Below are positions 1 to 6,447 of a DNA stretch of 9,119 nt, in pieces. The stretch comes from JAGLTN01 sp035403325 (GTDB lineage Bacteria > Planctomycetota > Phycisphaerae > Sedimentisphaerales > Anaerobacaceae). Within the stretch, counting starts at the first letter, position 1, and each line of letters opens with the position of its first letter. Both the position numbers and the translations under genes were made by a program. Location of the stretch: positions 1-9,119 of the forward strand of contig CAZBKA010000113.1 of the NCBI GenBank assembly GCA_964492365.1. Reading direction: 5' to 3'. The notes under the pieces were generated by a model. That model saw nothing but the letters and a program-made list of their open reading frames with translations. It did no database searches and was not told the DNA's origin.

Positions 1-187
1 TGGGTAAAAAACCATCAAAAACCATAAAAAAAGCAAATTTTTAACCACCAAAACCACCAATACACGCACCCCAGAGCCGATTTTAACACCCTAAAATTCA
101 CCCATATCCCGATTATTAGCCCAATTAAGCCTATTCCACCCCTCATCCCCCAATTTTAAAAACCTAAAAACACCCCCACCTGTCAAT
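1..187. other. C-rich, G-poor non-coding stretch at the window start
   Basis: No convincing gene is seen here. In positions 1-180 I count about 61 C against 11 G on the + strand, a far stronger skew than in the genes that follow. C runs of three or more fall at 69-72, 89-91, 101-103, 108-110, 139-142, 147-151 and 173-177, so the minus strand is G-run-rich. The 40-60 segment has short ACCACCAAAA-like direct repeats. Minus-strand frames give only short G/W-rich pieces broken by stops. It could be intergenic filler, a decayed repeat, or the 3' side of an unseen upstream gene. Confidence 0.5.
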
Positions 188-216
188 TTGCGTCACCCGT
201 TTTATTGCTATACAAT
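188..216 (+). promoter_or_regulatory. Putative sigma70-type promoter for the glycosyltransferase pair
   Basis: A TTGCGT -35 element (188-193) and a TACAAT -10 element (211-216) are separated by 17 bases, the ideal spacing. The predicted start near 223 leaves a leader of about 55 bases before the ATG at 278. This is the only good promoter-like pair in the upstream region, and the two genes that follow overlap, so both are probably transcribed from here. The call rests on motif match alone. Confidence 0.5.
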
Positions 217-277
217 AAAGATTTTACATGAACAGCGAAAAAACATATATTACAAGATAGATTAAAAGGTTTTGATT

Positions 278-1027
278 ATGTTTGAAGATAAAAAAGTAGT
301 TGTGATAATGCCTGCGTATAACGCTGCTCAGACGCTCGAAAGAACTTACCGTGAAGTTATTTCGCAGAATTTTGTTGATCTTGTGATTATCGTTGATGAC
401 GCCAGTAGCGATTCAACCGCAAAAATAGCATCCAGCTTAGATAAAGCGATTGTTTATAAACATAAAGAAAATCGTGGCTATGGTGCCAATCAAAAAACCT
501 GTTATAAGCTCGCATTGGAAAATAACGCTGATATTGTAATAATGGTGCACCCAGATTACCAGTACACGCCGTTATTGATACCCGCAATGACTTCGATGAT
601 AGGCTCAGGTCTTTATCAATGTGTTCTAGGTTCGAGGATTTTGGGAGGCGCTGCCCTCAAAGGAAAGATGCCGATCTGGAAATATGTTTCAAACAAGTTT
701 CTGACATTTGTCGAAAATTGTGTAACAGGCGCAAATCTTTCCGAATACCACACCGGCTATCGAGCATTTTCAAGACAGTTGCTCGAACAACTGCCTCTTG
801 ATGCCAATTCTGATGATTTCGTATTTGACAACCAGATGCTAGCCCAGATTCTCTGGTTTGGTCACACCATTGCCGAAATAAGCTGTCCGACAAAATATTT
901 TCCCGAAGCATCATCCATCAATCTGATAAGAAGTATCCGCTATGGCTTTGGTTGCCTTGGTGTTGCCGCTAAATTCCGGTTCGCTAAAATGAACCTTATA
1001 AAATCAAAAATGTTTCCGAAAATATGA
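278..1027 (+). CDS. Family 2 glycosyltransferase, polyprenyl-phosphate sugar synthase-like
   Basis: A GT-A fold family 2 glycosyltransferase of 249 residues. The start is taken at ATG 278, where AAAAGG (264-269) sits 8 bases upstream; an in-frame TTG at 272 is too close to that site. The N-terminus has the nucleotide-sugar-binding strand VVVIMPAYN (7-15) and VDDASSDST (39-47). Residues 90-96 (VHPDYQY) stand where the DxD metal site lies in dolichol-phosphate-mannose synthase relatives. HTGYRAFSR (158-166) is the later conserved motif. No membrane segment is evident, as in soluble DPM1-type enzymes and unlike longer relatives with C-terminal helices. By family, it should transfer a sugar from a nucleotide donor to a polyprenyl phosphate at the cytoplasmic membrane face; the sugar cannot be read from sequence. 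Its stop overlaps the next start by 4 nt, implying translational coupling to a polytopic glycosyltransferase that could use the product. The family is secure, the substrate inferred. Confidence 0.88.
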   Translation: MFEDKKVVVIMPAYNAAQTLERTYREVISQNFVDLVIIVDDASSDSTAKIASSLDKAIVYKHKENRGYGANQKTCYKLALENNADIVIMVHPDYQYTPLLIPAMTSMIGSGLYQCVLGSRILGGAALKGKMPIWKYVSNKFLTFVENCVTGANLSEYHTGYRAFSRQLLEQLPLDANSDDFVFDNQMLAQILWFGHTIAEISCPTKYFPEASSINLIRSIRYGFGCLGVAAKFRFAKMNLIKSKMFPKI

Positions 1028-3102
1028 AAAAAGAGATACAGCAGGACAAAACACAAAGAAAGAAATTAATATTGATCTGTCTGGTTCTGGCAGCAGCGAT
1101 AATTATTGCTTTTGAACCTGTTCGACACAATGCCTTTATCAGCTATGACGATGATGTATATGTTACTGAAAATCCCAACGTTCAAAAAGGCCTAACCGCC
1201 GAATCAATAAAATGGGCCTTCACCTCCGGATATGCTGCTAACTGGCATCCTCTAACTTGGTTAAGTCACATGCTTGATTATCAACTCTATGGTAATAATC
1301 CTTTTTATCATCATCGCACGAATGTATTTTTTCATATCCTCAATTCGTTACTGCTTTTAATAATATTCAAAAAAGCTACTGGTAATTTATGGGCTTCTGT
1401 TTTTGCCGCCGCGGTTTTCGCTTTGCATCCTCTCCGCGTCGAATCGGTTGCCTGGGTTGCAGAGAGAAAAGATGTCCTTAGCGGCTTCTTCTGGTTGCTT
1501 ACAATCGCGGCATATTTCTGGTATGCTTCCAGACCCTGCATTTGCAGGTACCTGTGCGTATTCTTATCTTTGATGCTGGGGCTGATGGCCAAACCTATGC
1601 TGGTCAGTTTGCCTTTGATTTTACTCTTGCTGGATTATTGGCCTTTAAACCGTTTCGAATTAAATTGGGCAGATATAAAATCTAAGGCCCTTGGGCTCCT
1701 CGCTGAAAAGACACCGTTGTTCCTGCTGGTAACCACTTCAATGGTAGTGACTTTTCTTGTTCAGCAAAAAGCTGGTGCCATGCTTTCATGTTCAAATTTT
1801 TCGCTTCCTGTTCGAATAGCAAATGCATTAGTTGTTTATATTGGTTATATATCTAAAATGCTTTTCCCATACCATCTGGCAGTATTATATCCGCATCCGG
1901 GAGATACTTTGGGATTATGGAAACCTGTCGCAAGCCTTGTGTTGCTGTTATTGATTACCGCAGTTATTTTTTATAAGTCTAAAAATTACAAATTTCTCGT
2001 GGTAGGGTGGTTGTGGTATGTGATTGCGTTGCTTCCTGTTATTGGTTTGGTGCAGGTTGGCGAACAGGCGATGGCCGATCGCTATACTTACCTTACTTCA
2101 ATCGGATTTTTTATCATATTAATTTTGCTTATTGCCCAGCTGCAGAAAAAATACAAGCACATAACTAAACCTGTTTGCATTCTTGCGGTTGTAGTGATAG
2201 TTGCAATGACTGCAGCAACTAGAAATCAGCTTAAGTACTGGAAAGATGACACCACGCTTTTTACAAGGACAATTGATGTAACCGAAAAAAACTATATCAT
2301 CCACAACAATCTTGGTTACACATTATATTCAAAGGGGCAATTTGATCAGGCAGTTGAACTTTTTGATAAAGCCTTGGAGTTTAAACCGAATTATGCCAAA
2401 GCCTCTAACAACAAAGCCCGTGTATACCTTACCATAGGAAAATTCGATCAAGCTGTTAAATGCCTTCAGCAGACCGTAGTAATGGCCCCGTATTGGCCTG
2501 ATGCATATAATAATCTTGGTCTTGCAAATTTCCTTGCTGAAAACTACGCTGATGCAGAAAAAAATTACAAAAAAGCTGTTACTCTTCAACCCGATTATCC
2601 GAAGGCACAAAATGGTTTAGGCAAATCCCTGCTGAAACTTGACAGAATCCAGGAAGCTATCGAGGCTTTTAATAAAGCTATACAACTAAGCCCCAATTAC
2701 GCCGACCCTTATTATTTTGGCGCAATAGGTTTAACCAAACTCGGTCAGACCAAAAAAGCTGTCGAATATCTTTACAAATCTGTCAATTGTGATTCCAGTT
2801 GGTTTGTTTCTATTAATACGCTTGCCTGGTTATTAGCTGTAAGCAGTGACGCATCTGTAAGGGACCCTGAACAGGCCCTTATTCTCGCAAAGCAAGCGTG
2901 CAAACTATCAGAATACAAACATTGCAATTGTGTTGATACACTGGCTGCTGCATATGCCGCCAATGGCGATTTTACCAATGCGATCTCAACAGGGGAAAAG
3001 GCTCTTGAATTGGCAAAAAAGTATAATGACAGGCCTTTGATGGAAAATATTTTAAAACATCTCGAATTGTTCAAAAAAAATGAAGCCATATCTGAGCCTT
3101 AA
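1024..3102 (+). CDS. TMTC-like GT-C membrane glycosyltransferase with C-terminal TPR repeats
   Basis: A 692-residue polytopic membrane protein. A first helix (about 13-31) is followed by an extracytoplasmic loop with FISYDDDVYVTENP (38-51), whose acidic cluster matches the DD-type catalytic motif expected after helix 1 in GT-C enzymes. Conserved WHPLTWLSHMLD (74-85), HPLRVESVAWVAERKD (135-150) and ADRYTYL (351-357) are typical of TMTC-type GT-C/TPR proteins. About ten hydrophobic segments lie between 13 and 398. From about 424 to 665 there are tandem TPRs (for example 424-457, 458-491, 492-525, 526-559, 560-593). The last unit is the planctomycete-style NTLAWLLA (598-605) ... VDTLAAAYAANGDF (637-650). 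Eukaryotic TMTC proteins are O-mannosyltransferases using dolichyl-phosphate mannose; bacterial homologues are mostly uncharacterised. ATGA overlap with the upstream GT2 gene suggests donor synthesis and use are paired. Domain architecture is firm; acceptor and sugar are inferred. Confidence 0.85.
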   Translation: MKKEIQQDKTQRKKLILICLVLAAAIIIAFEPVRHNAFISYDDDVYVTENPNVQKGLTAESIKWAFTSGYAANWHPLTWLSHMLDYQLYGNNPFYHHRTNVFFHILNSLLLLIIFKKATGNLWASVFAAAVFALHPLRVESVAWVAERKDVLSGFFWLLTIAAYFWYASRPCICRYLCVFLSLMLGLMAKPMLVSLPLILLLLDYWPLNRFELNWADIKSKALGLLAEKTPLFLLVTTSMVVTFLVQQKAGAMLSCSNFSLPVRIANALVVYIGYISKMLFPYHLAVLYPHPGDTLGLWKPVASLVLLLLITAVIFYKSKNYKFLVVGWLWYVIALLPVIGLVQVGEQAMADRYTYLTSIGFFIILILLIAQLQKKYKHITKPVCILAVVVIVAMTAATRNQLKYWKDDTTLFTRTIDVTEKNYIIHNNLGYTLYSKGQFDQAVELFDKALEFKPNYAKASNNKARVYLTIGKFDQAVKCLQQTVVMAPYWPDAYNNLGLANFLAENYADAEKNYKKAVTLQPDYPKAQNGLGKSLLKLDRIQEAIEAFNKAIQLSPNYADPYYFGAIGLTKLGQTKKAVEYLYKSVNCDSSWFVSINTLAWLLAVSSDASVRDPEQALILAKQACKLSEYKHCNCVDTLAAAYAANGDFTNAISTGEKALELAKKYNDRPLMENILKHLELFKKNEAISEP

Positions 3103-3178
3103 ATTTATTTAAATGAACAGGTTTTTATTAAATACGTAAACACATTTTGTTTGTATTGCATAACGTTTCGGCTAAGAT
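3103..3178 (+). promoter_or_regulatory. AT-rich spacer with a possible promoter for the DUF1080 lipoprotein
   Basis: Within the 119-base gap, TTGTAT (3151-3156) and TAAGAT (3173-3178) are 16 bases apart and could be -35 and -10 elements, giving a leader of about 37 bases before ATG 3222. Just after the preceding stop, 3101-3114 forms a weak AT-only inverted repeat (TTAAAT-TT-ATTTAA), too weak to call a terminator. Read-through from the upstream pair therefore cannot be excluded. Confidence 0.35.
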
Positions 3179-3221
3179 AGATACCACTAAGTTTTTAAAC
3201 TATAATTTTGAAAGGAAAAAA

Positions 3222-4016
3222 ATGAAATTGATTAATCTGGCAGTTTTTGCAACAGCATCTGCTCTTGCAATGACAATGTTAACTGGTTGTACCGGCAACT
3301 GTAAGGTTGCGAAGCCTTTTAATGGCAAGGATCTGAGCAACTGGTCGCTCAATGGTGACGCTGCTAAAAGCAAATGGACAGTTGGTACTCCTGAAATGGT
3401 TAAAGAAAATAATGCAAGGCTGGCAGCCAAACCAAGCAATGAAGCAATGGTCAACCTCGCGGCTGAACATGGTGACAGCGTAGATATTTACTCGAACGAA
3501 AAATTTGGCGATTGTCATATCGAACTTGAATTGATGGTTCCAAAAGGCTCAAACTCCGGCATCTATGTAATGGGTGAATATGAAATACAGGTTCTTGACA
3601 GCTTTGGTGTAACAGAAATGCAGGCAAGCGATATGGGTGCCATATACGGCGCAGCAGTTCCTAAGCTGAACGCAAGCAAGGCTCCAGGCCAATGGCAGAA
3701 ATACGTTATTGATTGGCAGGCACCCAAGTTCGATGAGGCCGGCAACAAAATTGCCAATGCTAAATTCATCAAGGTTGAACTTAATGGTCAGATTCTTCAT
3801 AAGGATCTTGAAATGTCCGGTCCAACACCTGGCGGTGTAACCGGTAAAGAAGCAGCCACAGGTCCTCTTATGTTCCAAGGCAACCATGGCCCAGTAGCAT
3901 ATAAAAATATCACAATTTGTCCGCTTCCATGTCCTGCAAAAGCAAATTGTCCCAAAAAAGCAGGTTGTGCTGCAAAAAGCGAATCCCAGGCTCAGAAAGG
4001 ATGCTGCACTAAATAA
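3222..4016 (+). CDS. DUF1080 (3-keto-disaccharide hydrolase-like) lipoprotein with Cys-rich tail
   Basis: A 264-residue predicted lipoprotein. The start is ATG 3222, with AAAGGA at 3211-3216. The frame is open further upstream to a TTG at 3147, but that lacks a ribosome site and would bury the signal peptide. The signal sequence ends in the lipobox LTGC with Cys23, and Thr at +2 fits outer-membrane retention. The mature part is a DUF1080 jelly-roll: FNGKDLSNW (33-41), SNSGIYVMGEYEIQVLDS (110-127), GAIYG (139-143), PGQWQKYVIDW (155-165) and MFQGNHGPVAYKNI (217-230). Family members are abundant in planctomycetes, and some have 3-keto-glycoside hydrolase activity. The odd part is the tail after 230, with cysteines at 233, 237, 243, 249, 261 and 262 among Lys/Ala/Pro residues, beyond the usual end of the domain. 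It stands alone between its own promoter candidate and a strong terminator. The sugar substrate is unknown, and a non-enzymatic binding role is possible. Confidence 0.85.
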   Translation: MKLINLAVFATASALAMTMLTGCTGNCKVAKPFNGKDLSNWSLNGDAAKSKWTVGTPEMVKENNARLAAKPSNEAMVNLAAEHGDSVDIYSNEKFGDCHIELELMVPKGSNSGIYVMGEYEIQVLDSFGVTEMQASDMGAIYGAAVPKLNASKAPGQWQKYVIDWQAPKFDEAGNKIANAKFIKVELNGQILHKDLEMSGPTPGGVTGKEAATGPLMFQGNHGPVAYKNITICPLPCPAKANCPKKAGCAAKSESQAQKGCCTK

Positions 4017-4038
4017 TCCAGCATATATTTAAACATCC

Positions 4039-4074
4039 AAAAGGCCCATTGATTTCTTGATGGGCCTTTTTTTT
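4039..4074 (+). terminator. Strong Rho-independent terminator
   Basis: A perfect 11-bp stem, AAAAGGCCCAT (4039-4049) with ATGGGCCTTTT (4060-4070), closes a ten-base loop and runs into eight T residues (4067-4074). It starts 22 bases after the DUF1080 stop codon, so it ends that transcript and separates it from the efflux operon. Confidence 0.93.
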
Positions 4075-4078
4075 GCCT

Positions 4079-4229
4079 GCTTGGTACGTTTTAACACTTG
4101 CAGGGAGGGGCGTGGTTCAAAAATAATTCATAAGAAAATTGCCTTAAGGCTGGCTGTACATGGCTTGTTTTAAATATAAGGGTTTTTATAGGACTAAGTA
4201 TTTTTAATTTGAATTTTCCTGTTTTTCTT
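4079..4229. other. Intergenic spacer before the efflux operon
   Basis: No gene is seen. The stretch turns steadily more AT-rich toward the regulator gene. It contains one perfect 10-bp palindrome, GCCTTAAGGC (4141-4150), with no T tract after it and no promoter aligned to it, so I assign it no role. Confidence 0.5.
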
Positions 4230-4257
4230 TTGACTAATTTAATTGTTTAATTAAAAT
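4230..4257 (+). promoter_or_regulatory. Putative promoter of the TetR-efflux operon
   Basis: TTGACT (4230-4235) and TAAAAT (4252-4257) are near-consensus sigma70 elements 16 bases apart. Transcription would start near 4264, about 28 bases before the TetR ATG at 4292. Because the five genes that follow are nearly contiguous and no terminator is seen between them, this probably drives the whole operon. Confidence 0.6.
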
Positions 4258-4271
4258 ATGCAATTGAATTA
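4235..4271. promoter_or_regulatory. Candidate TetR-family operator (imperfect inverted repeat)
   Basis: TAATTTAATTG (4235-4245) and CAATTGAATTA (4261-4271) are inverted copies matching at 10 of 11 positions. They flank the predicted -10 box and the likely transcription start. A second perfect palindrome, TTTAATTAAA (4246-4255), lies between the arms. A repressor bound here would block the promoter, fitting autoregulation by the TetR-type gene immediately downstream. AT-rich DNA throws up such repeats by chance, so this is only a candidate. Confidence 0.4.
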
Positions 4272-4291
4272 ACTTTTGTGAAAGAAATTGT

Positions 4292-4945
4292 ATGGGAAAA
4301 AAACGAGTTGATGGTTTGGAAACGAAGCAAAACCTGTTGGTTGCCGCTGTAGAGGTTTTTTCAGACAAAGGGTTTTACAGGGCTACCAATGCAGATATTT
4401 GTAAAAAGGCTGGTGCTAATATTGCCGCTGTTAATTACCATTTTGGTAGCAAAGAGAACCTATATATCGAATCCTGGAAATATTCTTTTGATAAATCCCT
4501 AAAGAATTACCCGCCGGATGGTGGAGTCCCATCCAATGCTTCGGCACATGAAAGACTTTACGGTCGAATTTTGGCTTTTATGCAGCGTATTGCCGATTCA
4601 GAAACGCATGACTTTGACATCATACATAAAGAAATCGCCAATCCAACAGGTTTGTTGACTGATACAATTGAAAAGAGAATTGAATTGCTGGAGCGGGATT
4701 TTATAGCTTTGATTGAAGAAATCCTTGGTGATGCGGCAAGTGAACCTGTTGTACGTCTTTGTTATATGAGTATTCAAAGCCAGTGTTTCGGTCCGATGCT
4801 GTACCTGCGACATCGAAAAGCAGGGTTTGACATTCCACGCCGCAAGGATATACCGCCAGATTATGGTATCAAGGAACTTGCCGAGCATATTATGCGTTTT
4901 AGTTTAGCCGGAATAAACGGAATATGTCGGAAAGAATCCGATTAA
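4292..4945 (+). CDS. TetR/AcrR-family repressor, CecR/YbiH-like
   Basis: A 217-residue TetR-family regulator. The N-terminal helix-turn-helix spans about 10-58: KQNLLVAAVEVFSDKGF (12-28), then the recognition-helix stretch NIAAVNYHFGSKENLY (43-58), which is highly typical. The ligand domain (about 84-210) resembles the CecR/YbiH (DUF1956) group, with HERLYGRILAFMQRI (86-100) and HKEIANPTG (112-120). E. coli CecR controls genes including the ybhGFSR ABC efflux set, and this gene likewise heads an ABC efflux operon, so it probably represses its own operon until an inducer binds. The ATG at 4292 has only a weak purine-rich ribosome site (AAAGAAA, 4281-4287), which would keep repressor levels low relative to the pump proteins. 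The subfamily assignment rests on recognised motifs, not an alignment; the inducer is unknown. Confidence 0.87.
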   Translation: MGKKRVDGLETKQNLLVAAVEVFSDKGFYRATNADICKKAGANIAAVNYHFGSKENLYIESWKYSFDKSLKNYPPDGGVPSNASAHERLYGRILAFMQRIADSETHDFDIIHKEIANPTGLLTDTIEKRIELLERDFIALIEEILGDAASEPVVRLCYMSIQSQCFGPMLYLRHRKAGFDIPRRKDIPPDYGIKELAEHIMRFSLAGINGICRKESD

Positions 4946-4977
4946 TACTGGATACCGTAATTACTATGTGGAAAACA

Positions 4978-6429
4978 ATGATTAATAAAGTGGTTTTGTC
5001 CCTTCTGACATTTATGATAACATTTTTTTCAGGCTGTGCTGCCGTGGGGCCAGATTACGTCGCGTCGAACAAAAAGTCACCAACTGCTTGGCACGGCTCA
5101 TTAGATAACAAACTGACAGACGAACAAGTAGAAGCACAAGCATTGGCGTCGTGGTGGAAAACATTGAATGACACTGAATTGTCATCTCTTATAGACAGGG
5201 CGCTGGTTAGTAACCTTGATGTAAAAGAGGCTTATGCGAGAATTCGTGAGGCGCGTGCCAGTAGAAATGTTGCTGAGGCGGCTAGATTTCCTTCTATAGA
5301 TTTTTCTGGCTCCCAAACAGCAACACGAGGCAGCGATGACAACGGAAGCAGAGAGACAGTCGAATCATATTCCAGTGGTTTTGATGCAGGATGGGAGGTT
5401 GATATTTTCGGTGGAGTTCGTCGTTCCATCGAGGCAGCTAGCGCTACATACCAAGCCAGTGAAGAAGATCTGCGAGATGTTTTGGTAACACTGGTTTCTG
5501 AAGTTGCTTTAAATTATGTCGATGTACGTACCTATCAGGCTAGACTTGCTGCAGTACGTGATAATATTGCGTTGCAGTCTGAAACCTGTCAATTGGTTGA
5601 CTGGCGTTCTCAGGCTGGGTTGAGTGATGAACTTGCTTTGCAGCAAGCCCGATACAGTCTTGAAAGTGCACGTTCTAAACTTCCATCCATGGAAACCGGA
5701 TTGGAAGAGGCCATGAATCGAATTGCAGTTCTCATTGGCATTCCTCCTGGTGGTGTTCATGATGAACTGAGCCAAAGTAAACCTTTACCAAATTTGCCTT
5801 TGGAAGTTGCCATTGGTGTGCCGGCAGATATGATTCGTCGTAGGCCTGACATTCGACGTGCCGAACGGCAGTTGGCTGCTCAAACAGCAAAGATTGGTGT
5901 CGCTACGGCAGATCTTTACCCGAAGTTTACGTTGAATGGTTCCATCGGGATGGAGGCACTTAAATTTAATAATCTGGCTGACAATATGTTTACGCCTTCG
6001 GATTGGATATTAAGCGCAGGTCCTCGTGTGACATGGAATATTTTCGATGCTGGAGCAATTCGCGGTAACATAGAAGTACAATCAGCAATTCAGGAGCAAA
6101 AATTAATTCAGTACGAAGCTGCTGTTTTGGGTGCTATTGAAGAGGTTGAAAATGCAATTGTTGCCTATGTTAAAGAATATCAAACAAACGAGAGTTTGCG
6201 TAAAGCCGCCCAAGCTGCACAAAAGGCTGCCGAGCTGGCGGATTGGGAATATCAGTCAGGTTTGACTGATTTTAGCAACGTTCTGGATGCTCAGCGTTCC
6301 CTGTTGACGTTTCAGGACCAGTTGACCGAAAGCGACGGAGTGAAAGTTTCGAATTTGATCCGTGTTTATAAAACACTTGGTGGTGGTTGGTCATCATTAA
6401 TGAACCAGGATGAACAAAATATTGATTGA
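4978..6429 (+). CDS. NodT-family outer-membrane efflux lipoprotein (TolC-like)
   Basis: The outer-membrane channel of a tripartite pump, 483 residues from ATG 4978. That start gives a compact lipoprotein signal peptide, MINK plus a hydrophobic stretch ending FFSGC (Cys20), with GTGGA just upstream (4968-4972). In-frame ATGs at 4966 and 4924 would add 4 or 18 residues, and the latter overlaps the regulator gene by 22 nt. After Cys20 comes AAVGPDY, the hallmark of NodT/OprM-type factors. Two outer-membrane-efflux repeats follow (about 58-255 and 280-470), with EVDIFGGVRRSIEAA (140-154) and, in the second, VPADMIRRRPDIRRAERQLA (281-300), ATADLYPKF (309-317) and WNIFDAGAIRGNIE (353-366). The protein should form a trimeric acylated channel reaching into the periplasm to meet the membrane fusion protein encoded 18 bases downstream. 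Length and motifs are normal; transported substrates cannot be inferred. Confidence 0.92.
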   Translation: MINKVVLSLLTFMITFFSGCAAVGPDYVASNKKSPTAWHGSLDNKLTDEQVEAQALASWWKTLNDTELSSLIDRALVSNLDVKEAYARIREARASRNVAEAARFPSIDFSGSQTATRGSDDNGSRETVESYSSGFDAGWEVDIFGGVRRSIEAASATYQASEEDLRDVLVTLVSEVALNYVDVRTYQARLAAVRDNIALQSETCQLVDWRSQAGLSDELALQQARYSLESARSKLPSMETGLEEAMNRIAVLIGIPPGGVHDELSQSKPLPNLPLEVAIGVPADMIRRRPDIRRAERQLAAQTAKIGVATADLYPKFTLNGSIGMEALKFNNLADNMFTPSDWILSAGPRVTWNIFDAGAIRGNIEVQSAIQEQKLIQYEAAVLGAIEEVENAIVAYVKEYQTNESLRKAAQAAQKAAELADWEYQSGLTDFSNVLDAQRSLLTFQDQLTESDGVKVSNLIRVYKTLGGGWSSLMNQDEQNID

Positions 6430-6447
6430 TGTCTGGAGAAAATTATA

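Noticed and set aside
1..187. Possible CRISPR or tandem repeat array suggested by ACCACC repeats
   Set aside because: Repeats are short, irregular and not separated by uniform spacers.
2329..2610. Minus-strand open frames within the TPR region and similar antisense frames in other genes
   Set aside because: They are antisense to strongly supported genes, lack ribosome sites and show no family motifs.
3101..3135. AT-rich inverted repeat and T run after the TMTC-like gene as a terminator
   Set aside because: The stem is six A/T pairs with a two-base loop and is too weak; the later TTTTTATT is not adjacent to a GC stem.
3147..3221. Upstream TTG start for the DUF1080 gene, adding 25 residues
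   Set aside because: No ribosome site, the extra residues look non-coding, and it would place the lipoprotein signal peptide internally; ATG 3222 has AAAGGA in front.
4141..4150. Perfect palindrome GCCTTAAGGC
   Set aside because: A single 10-bp palindrome with no T tract, no paired copy and no promoter next to it; too little to call an operator or terminator.
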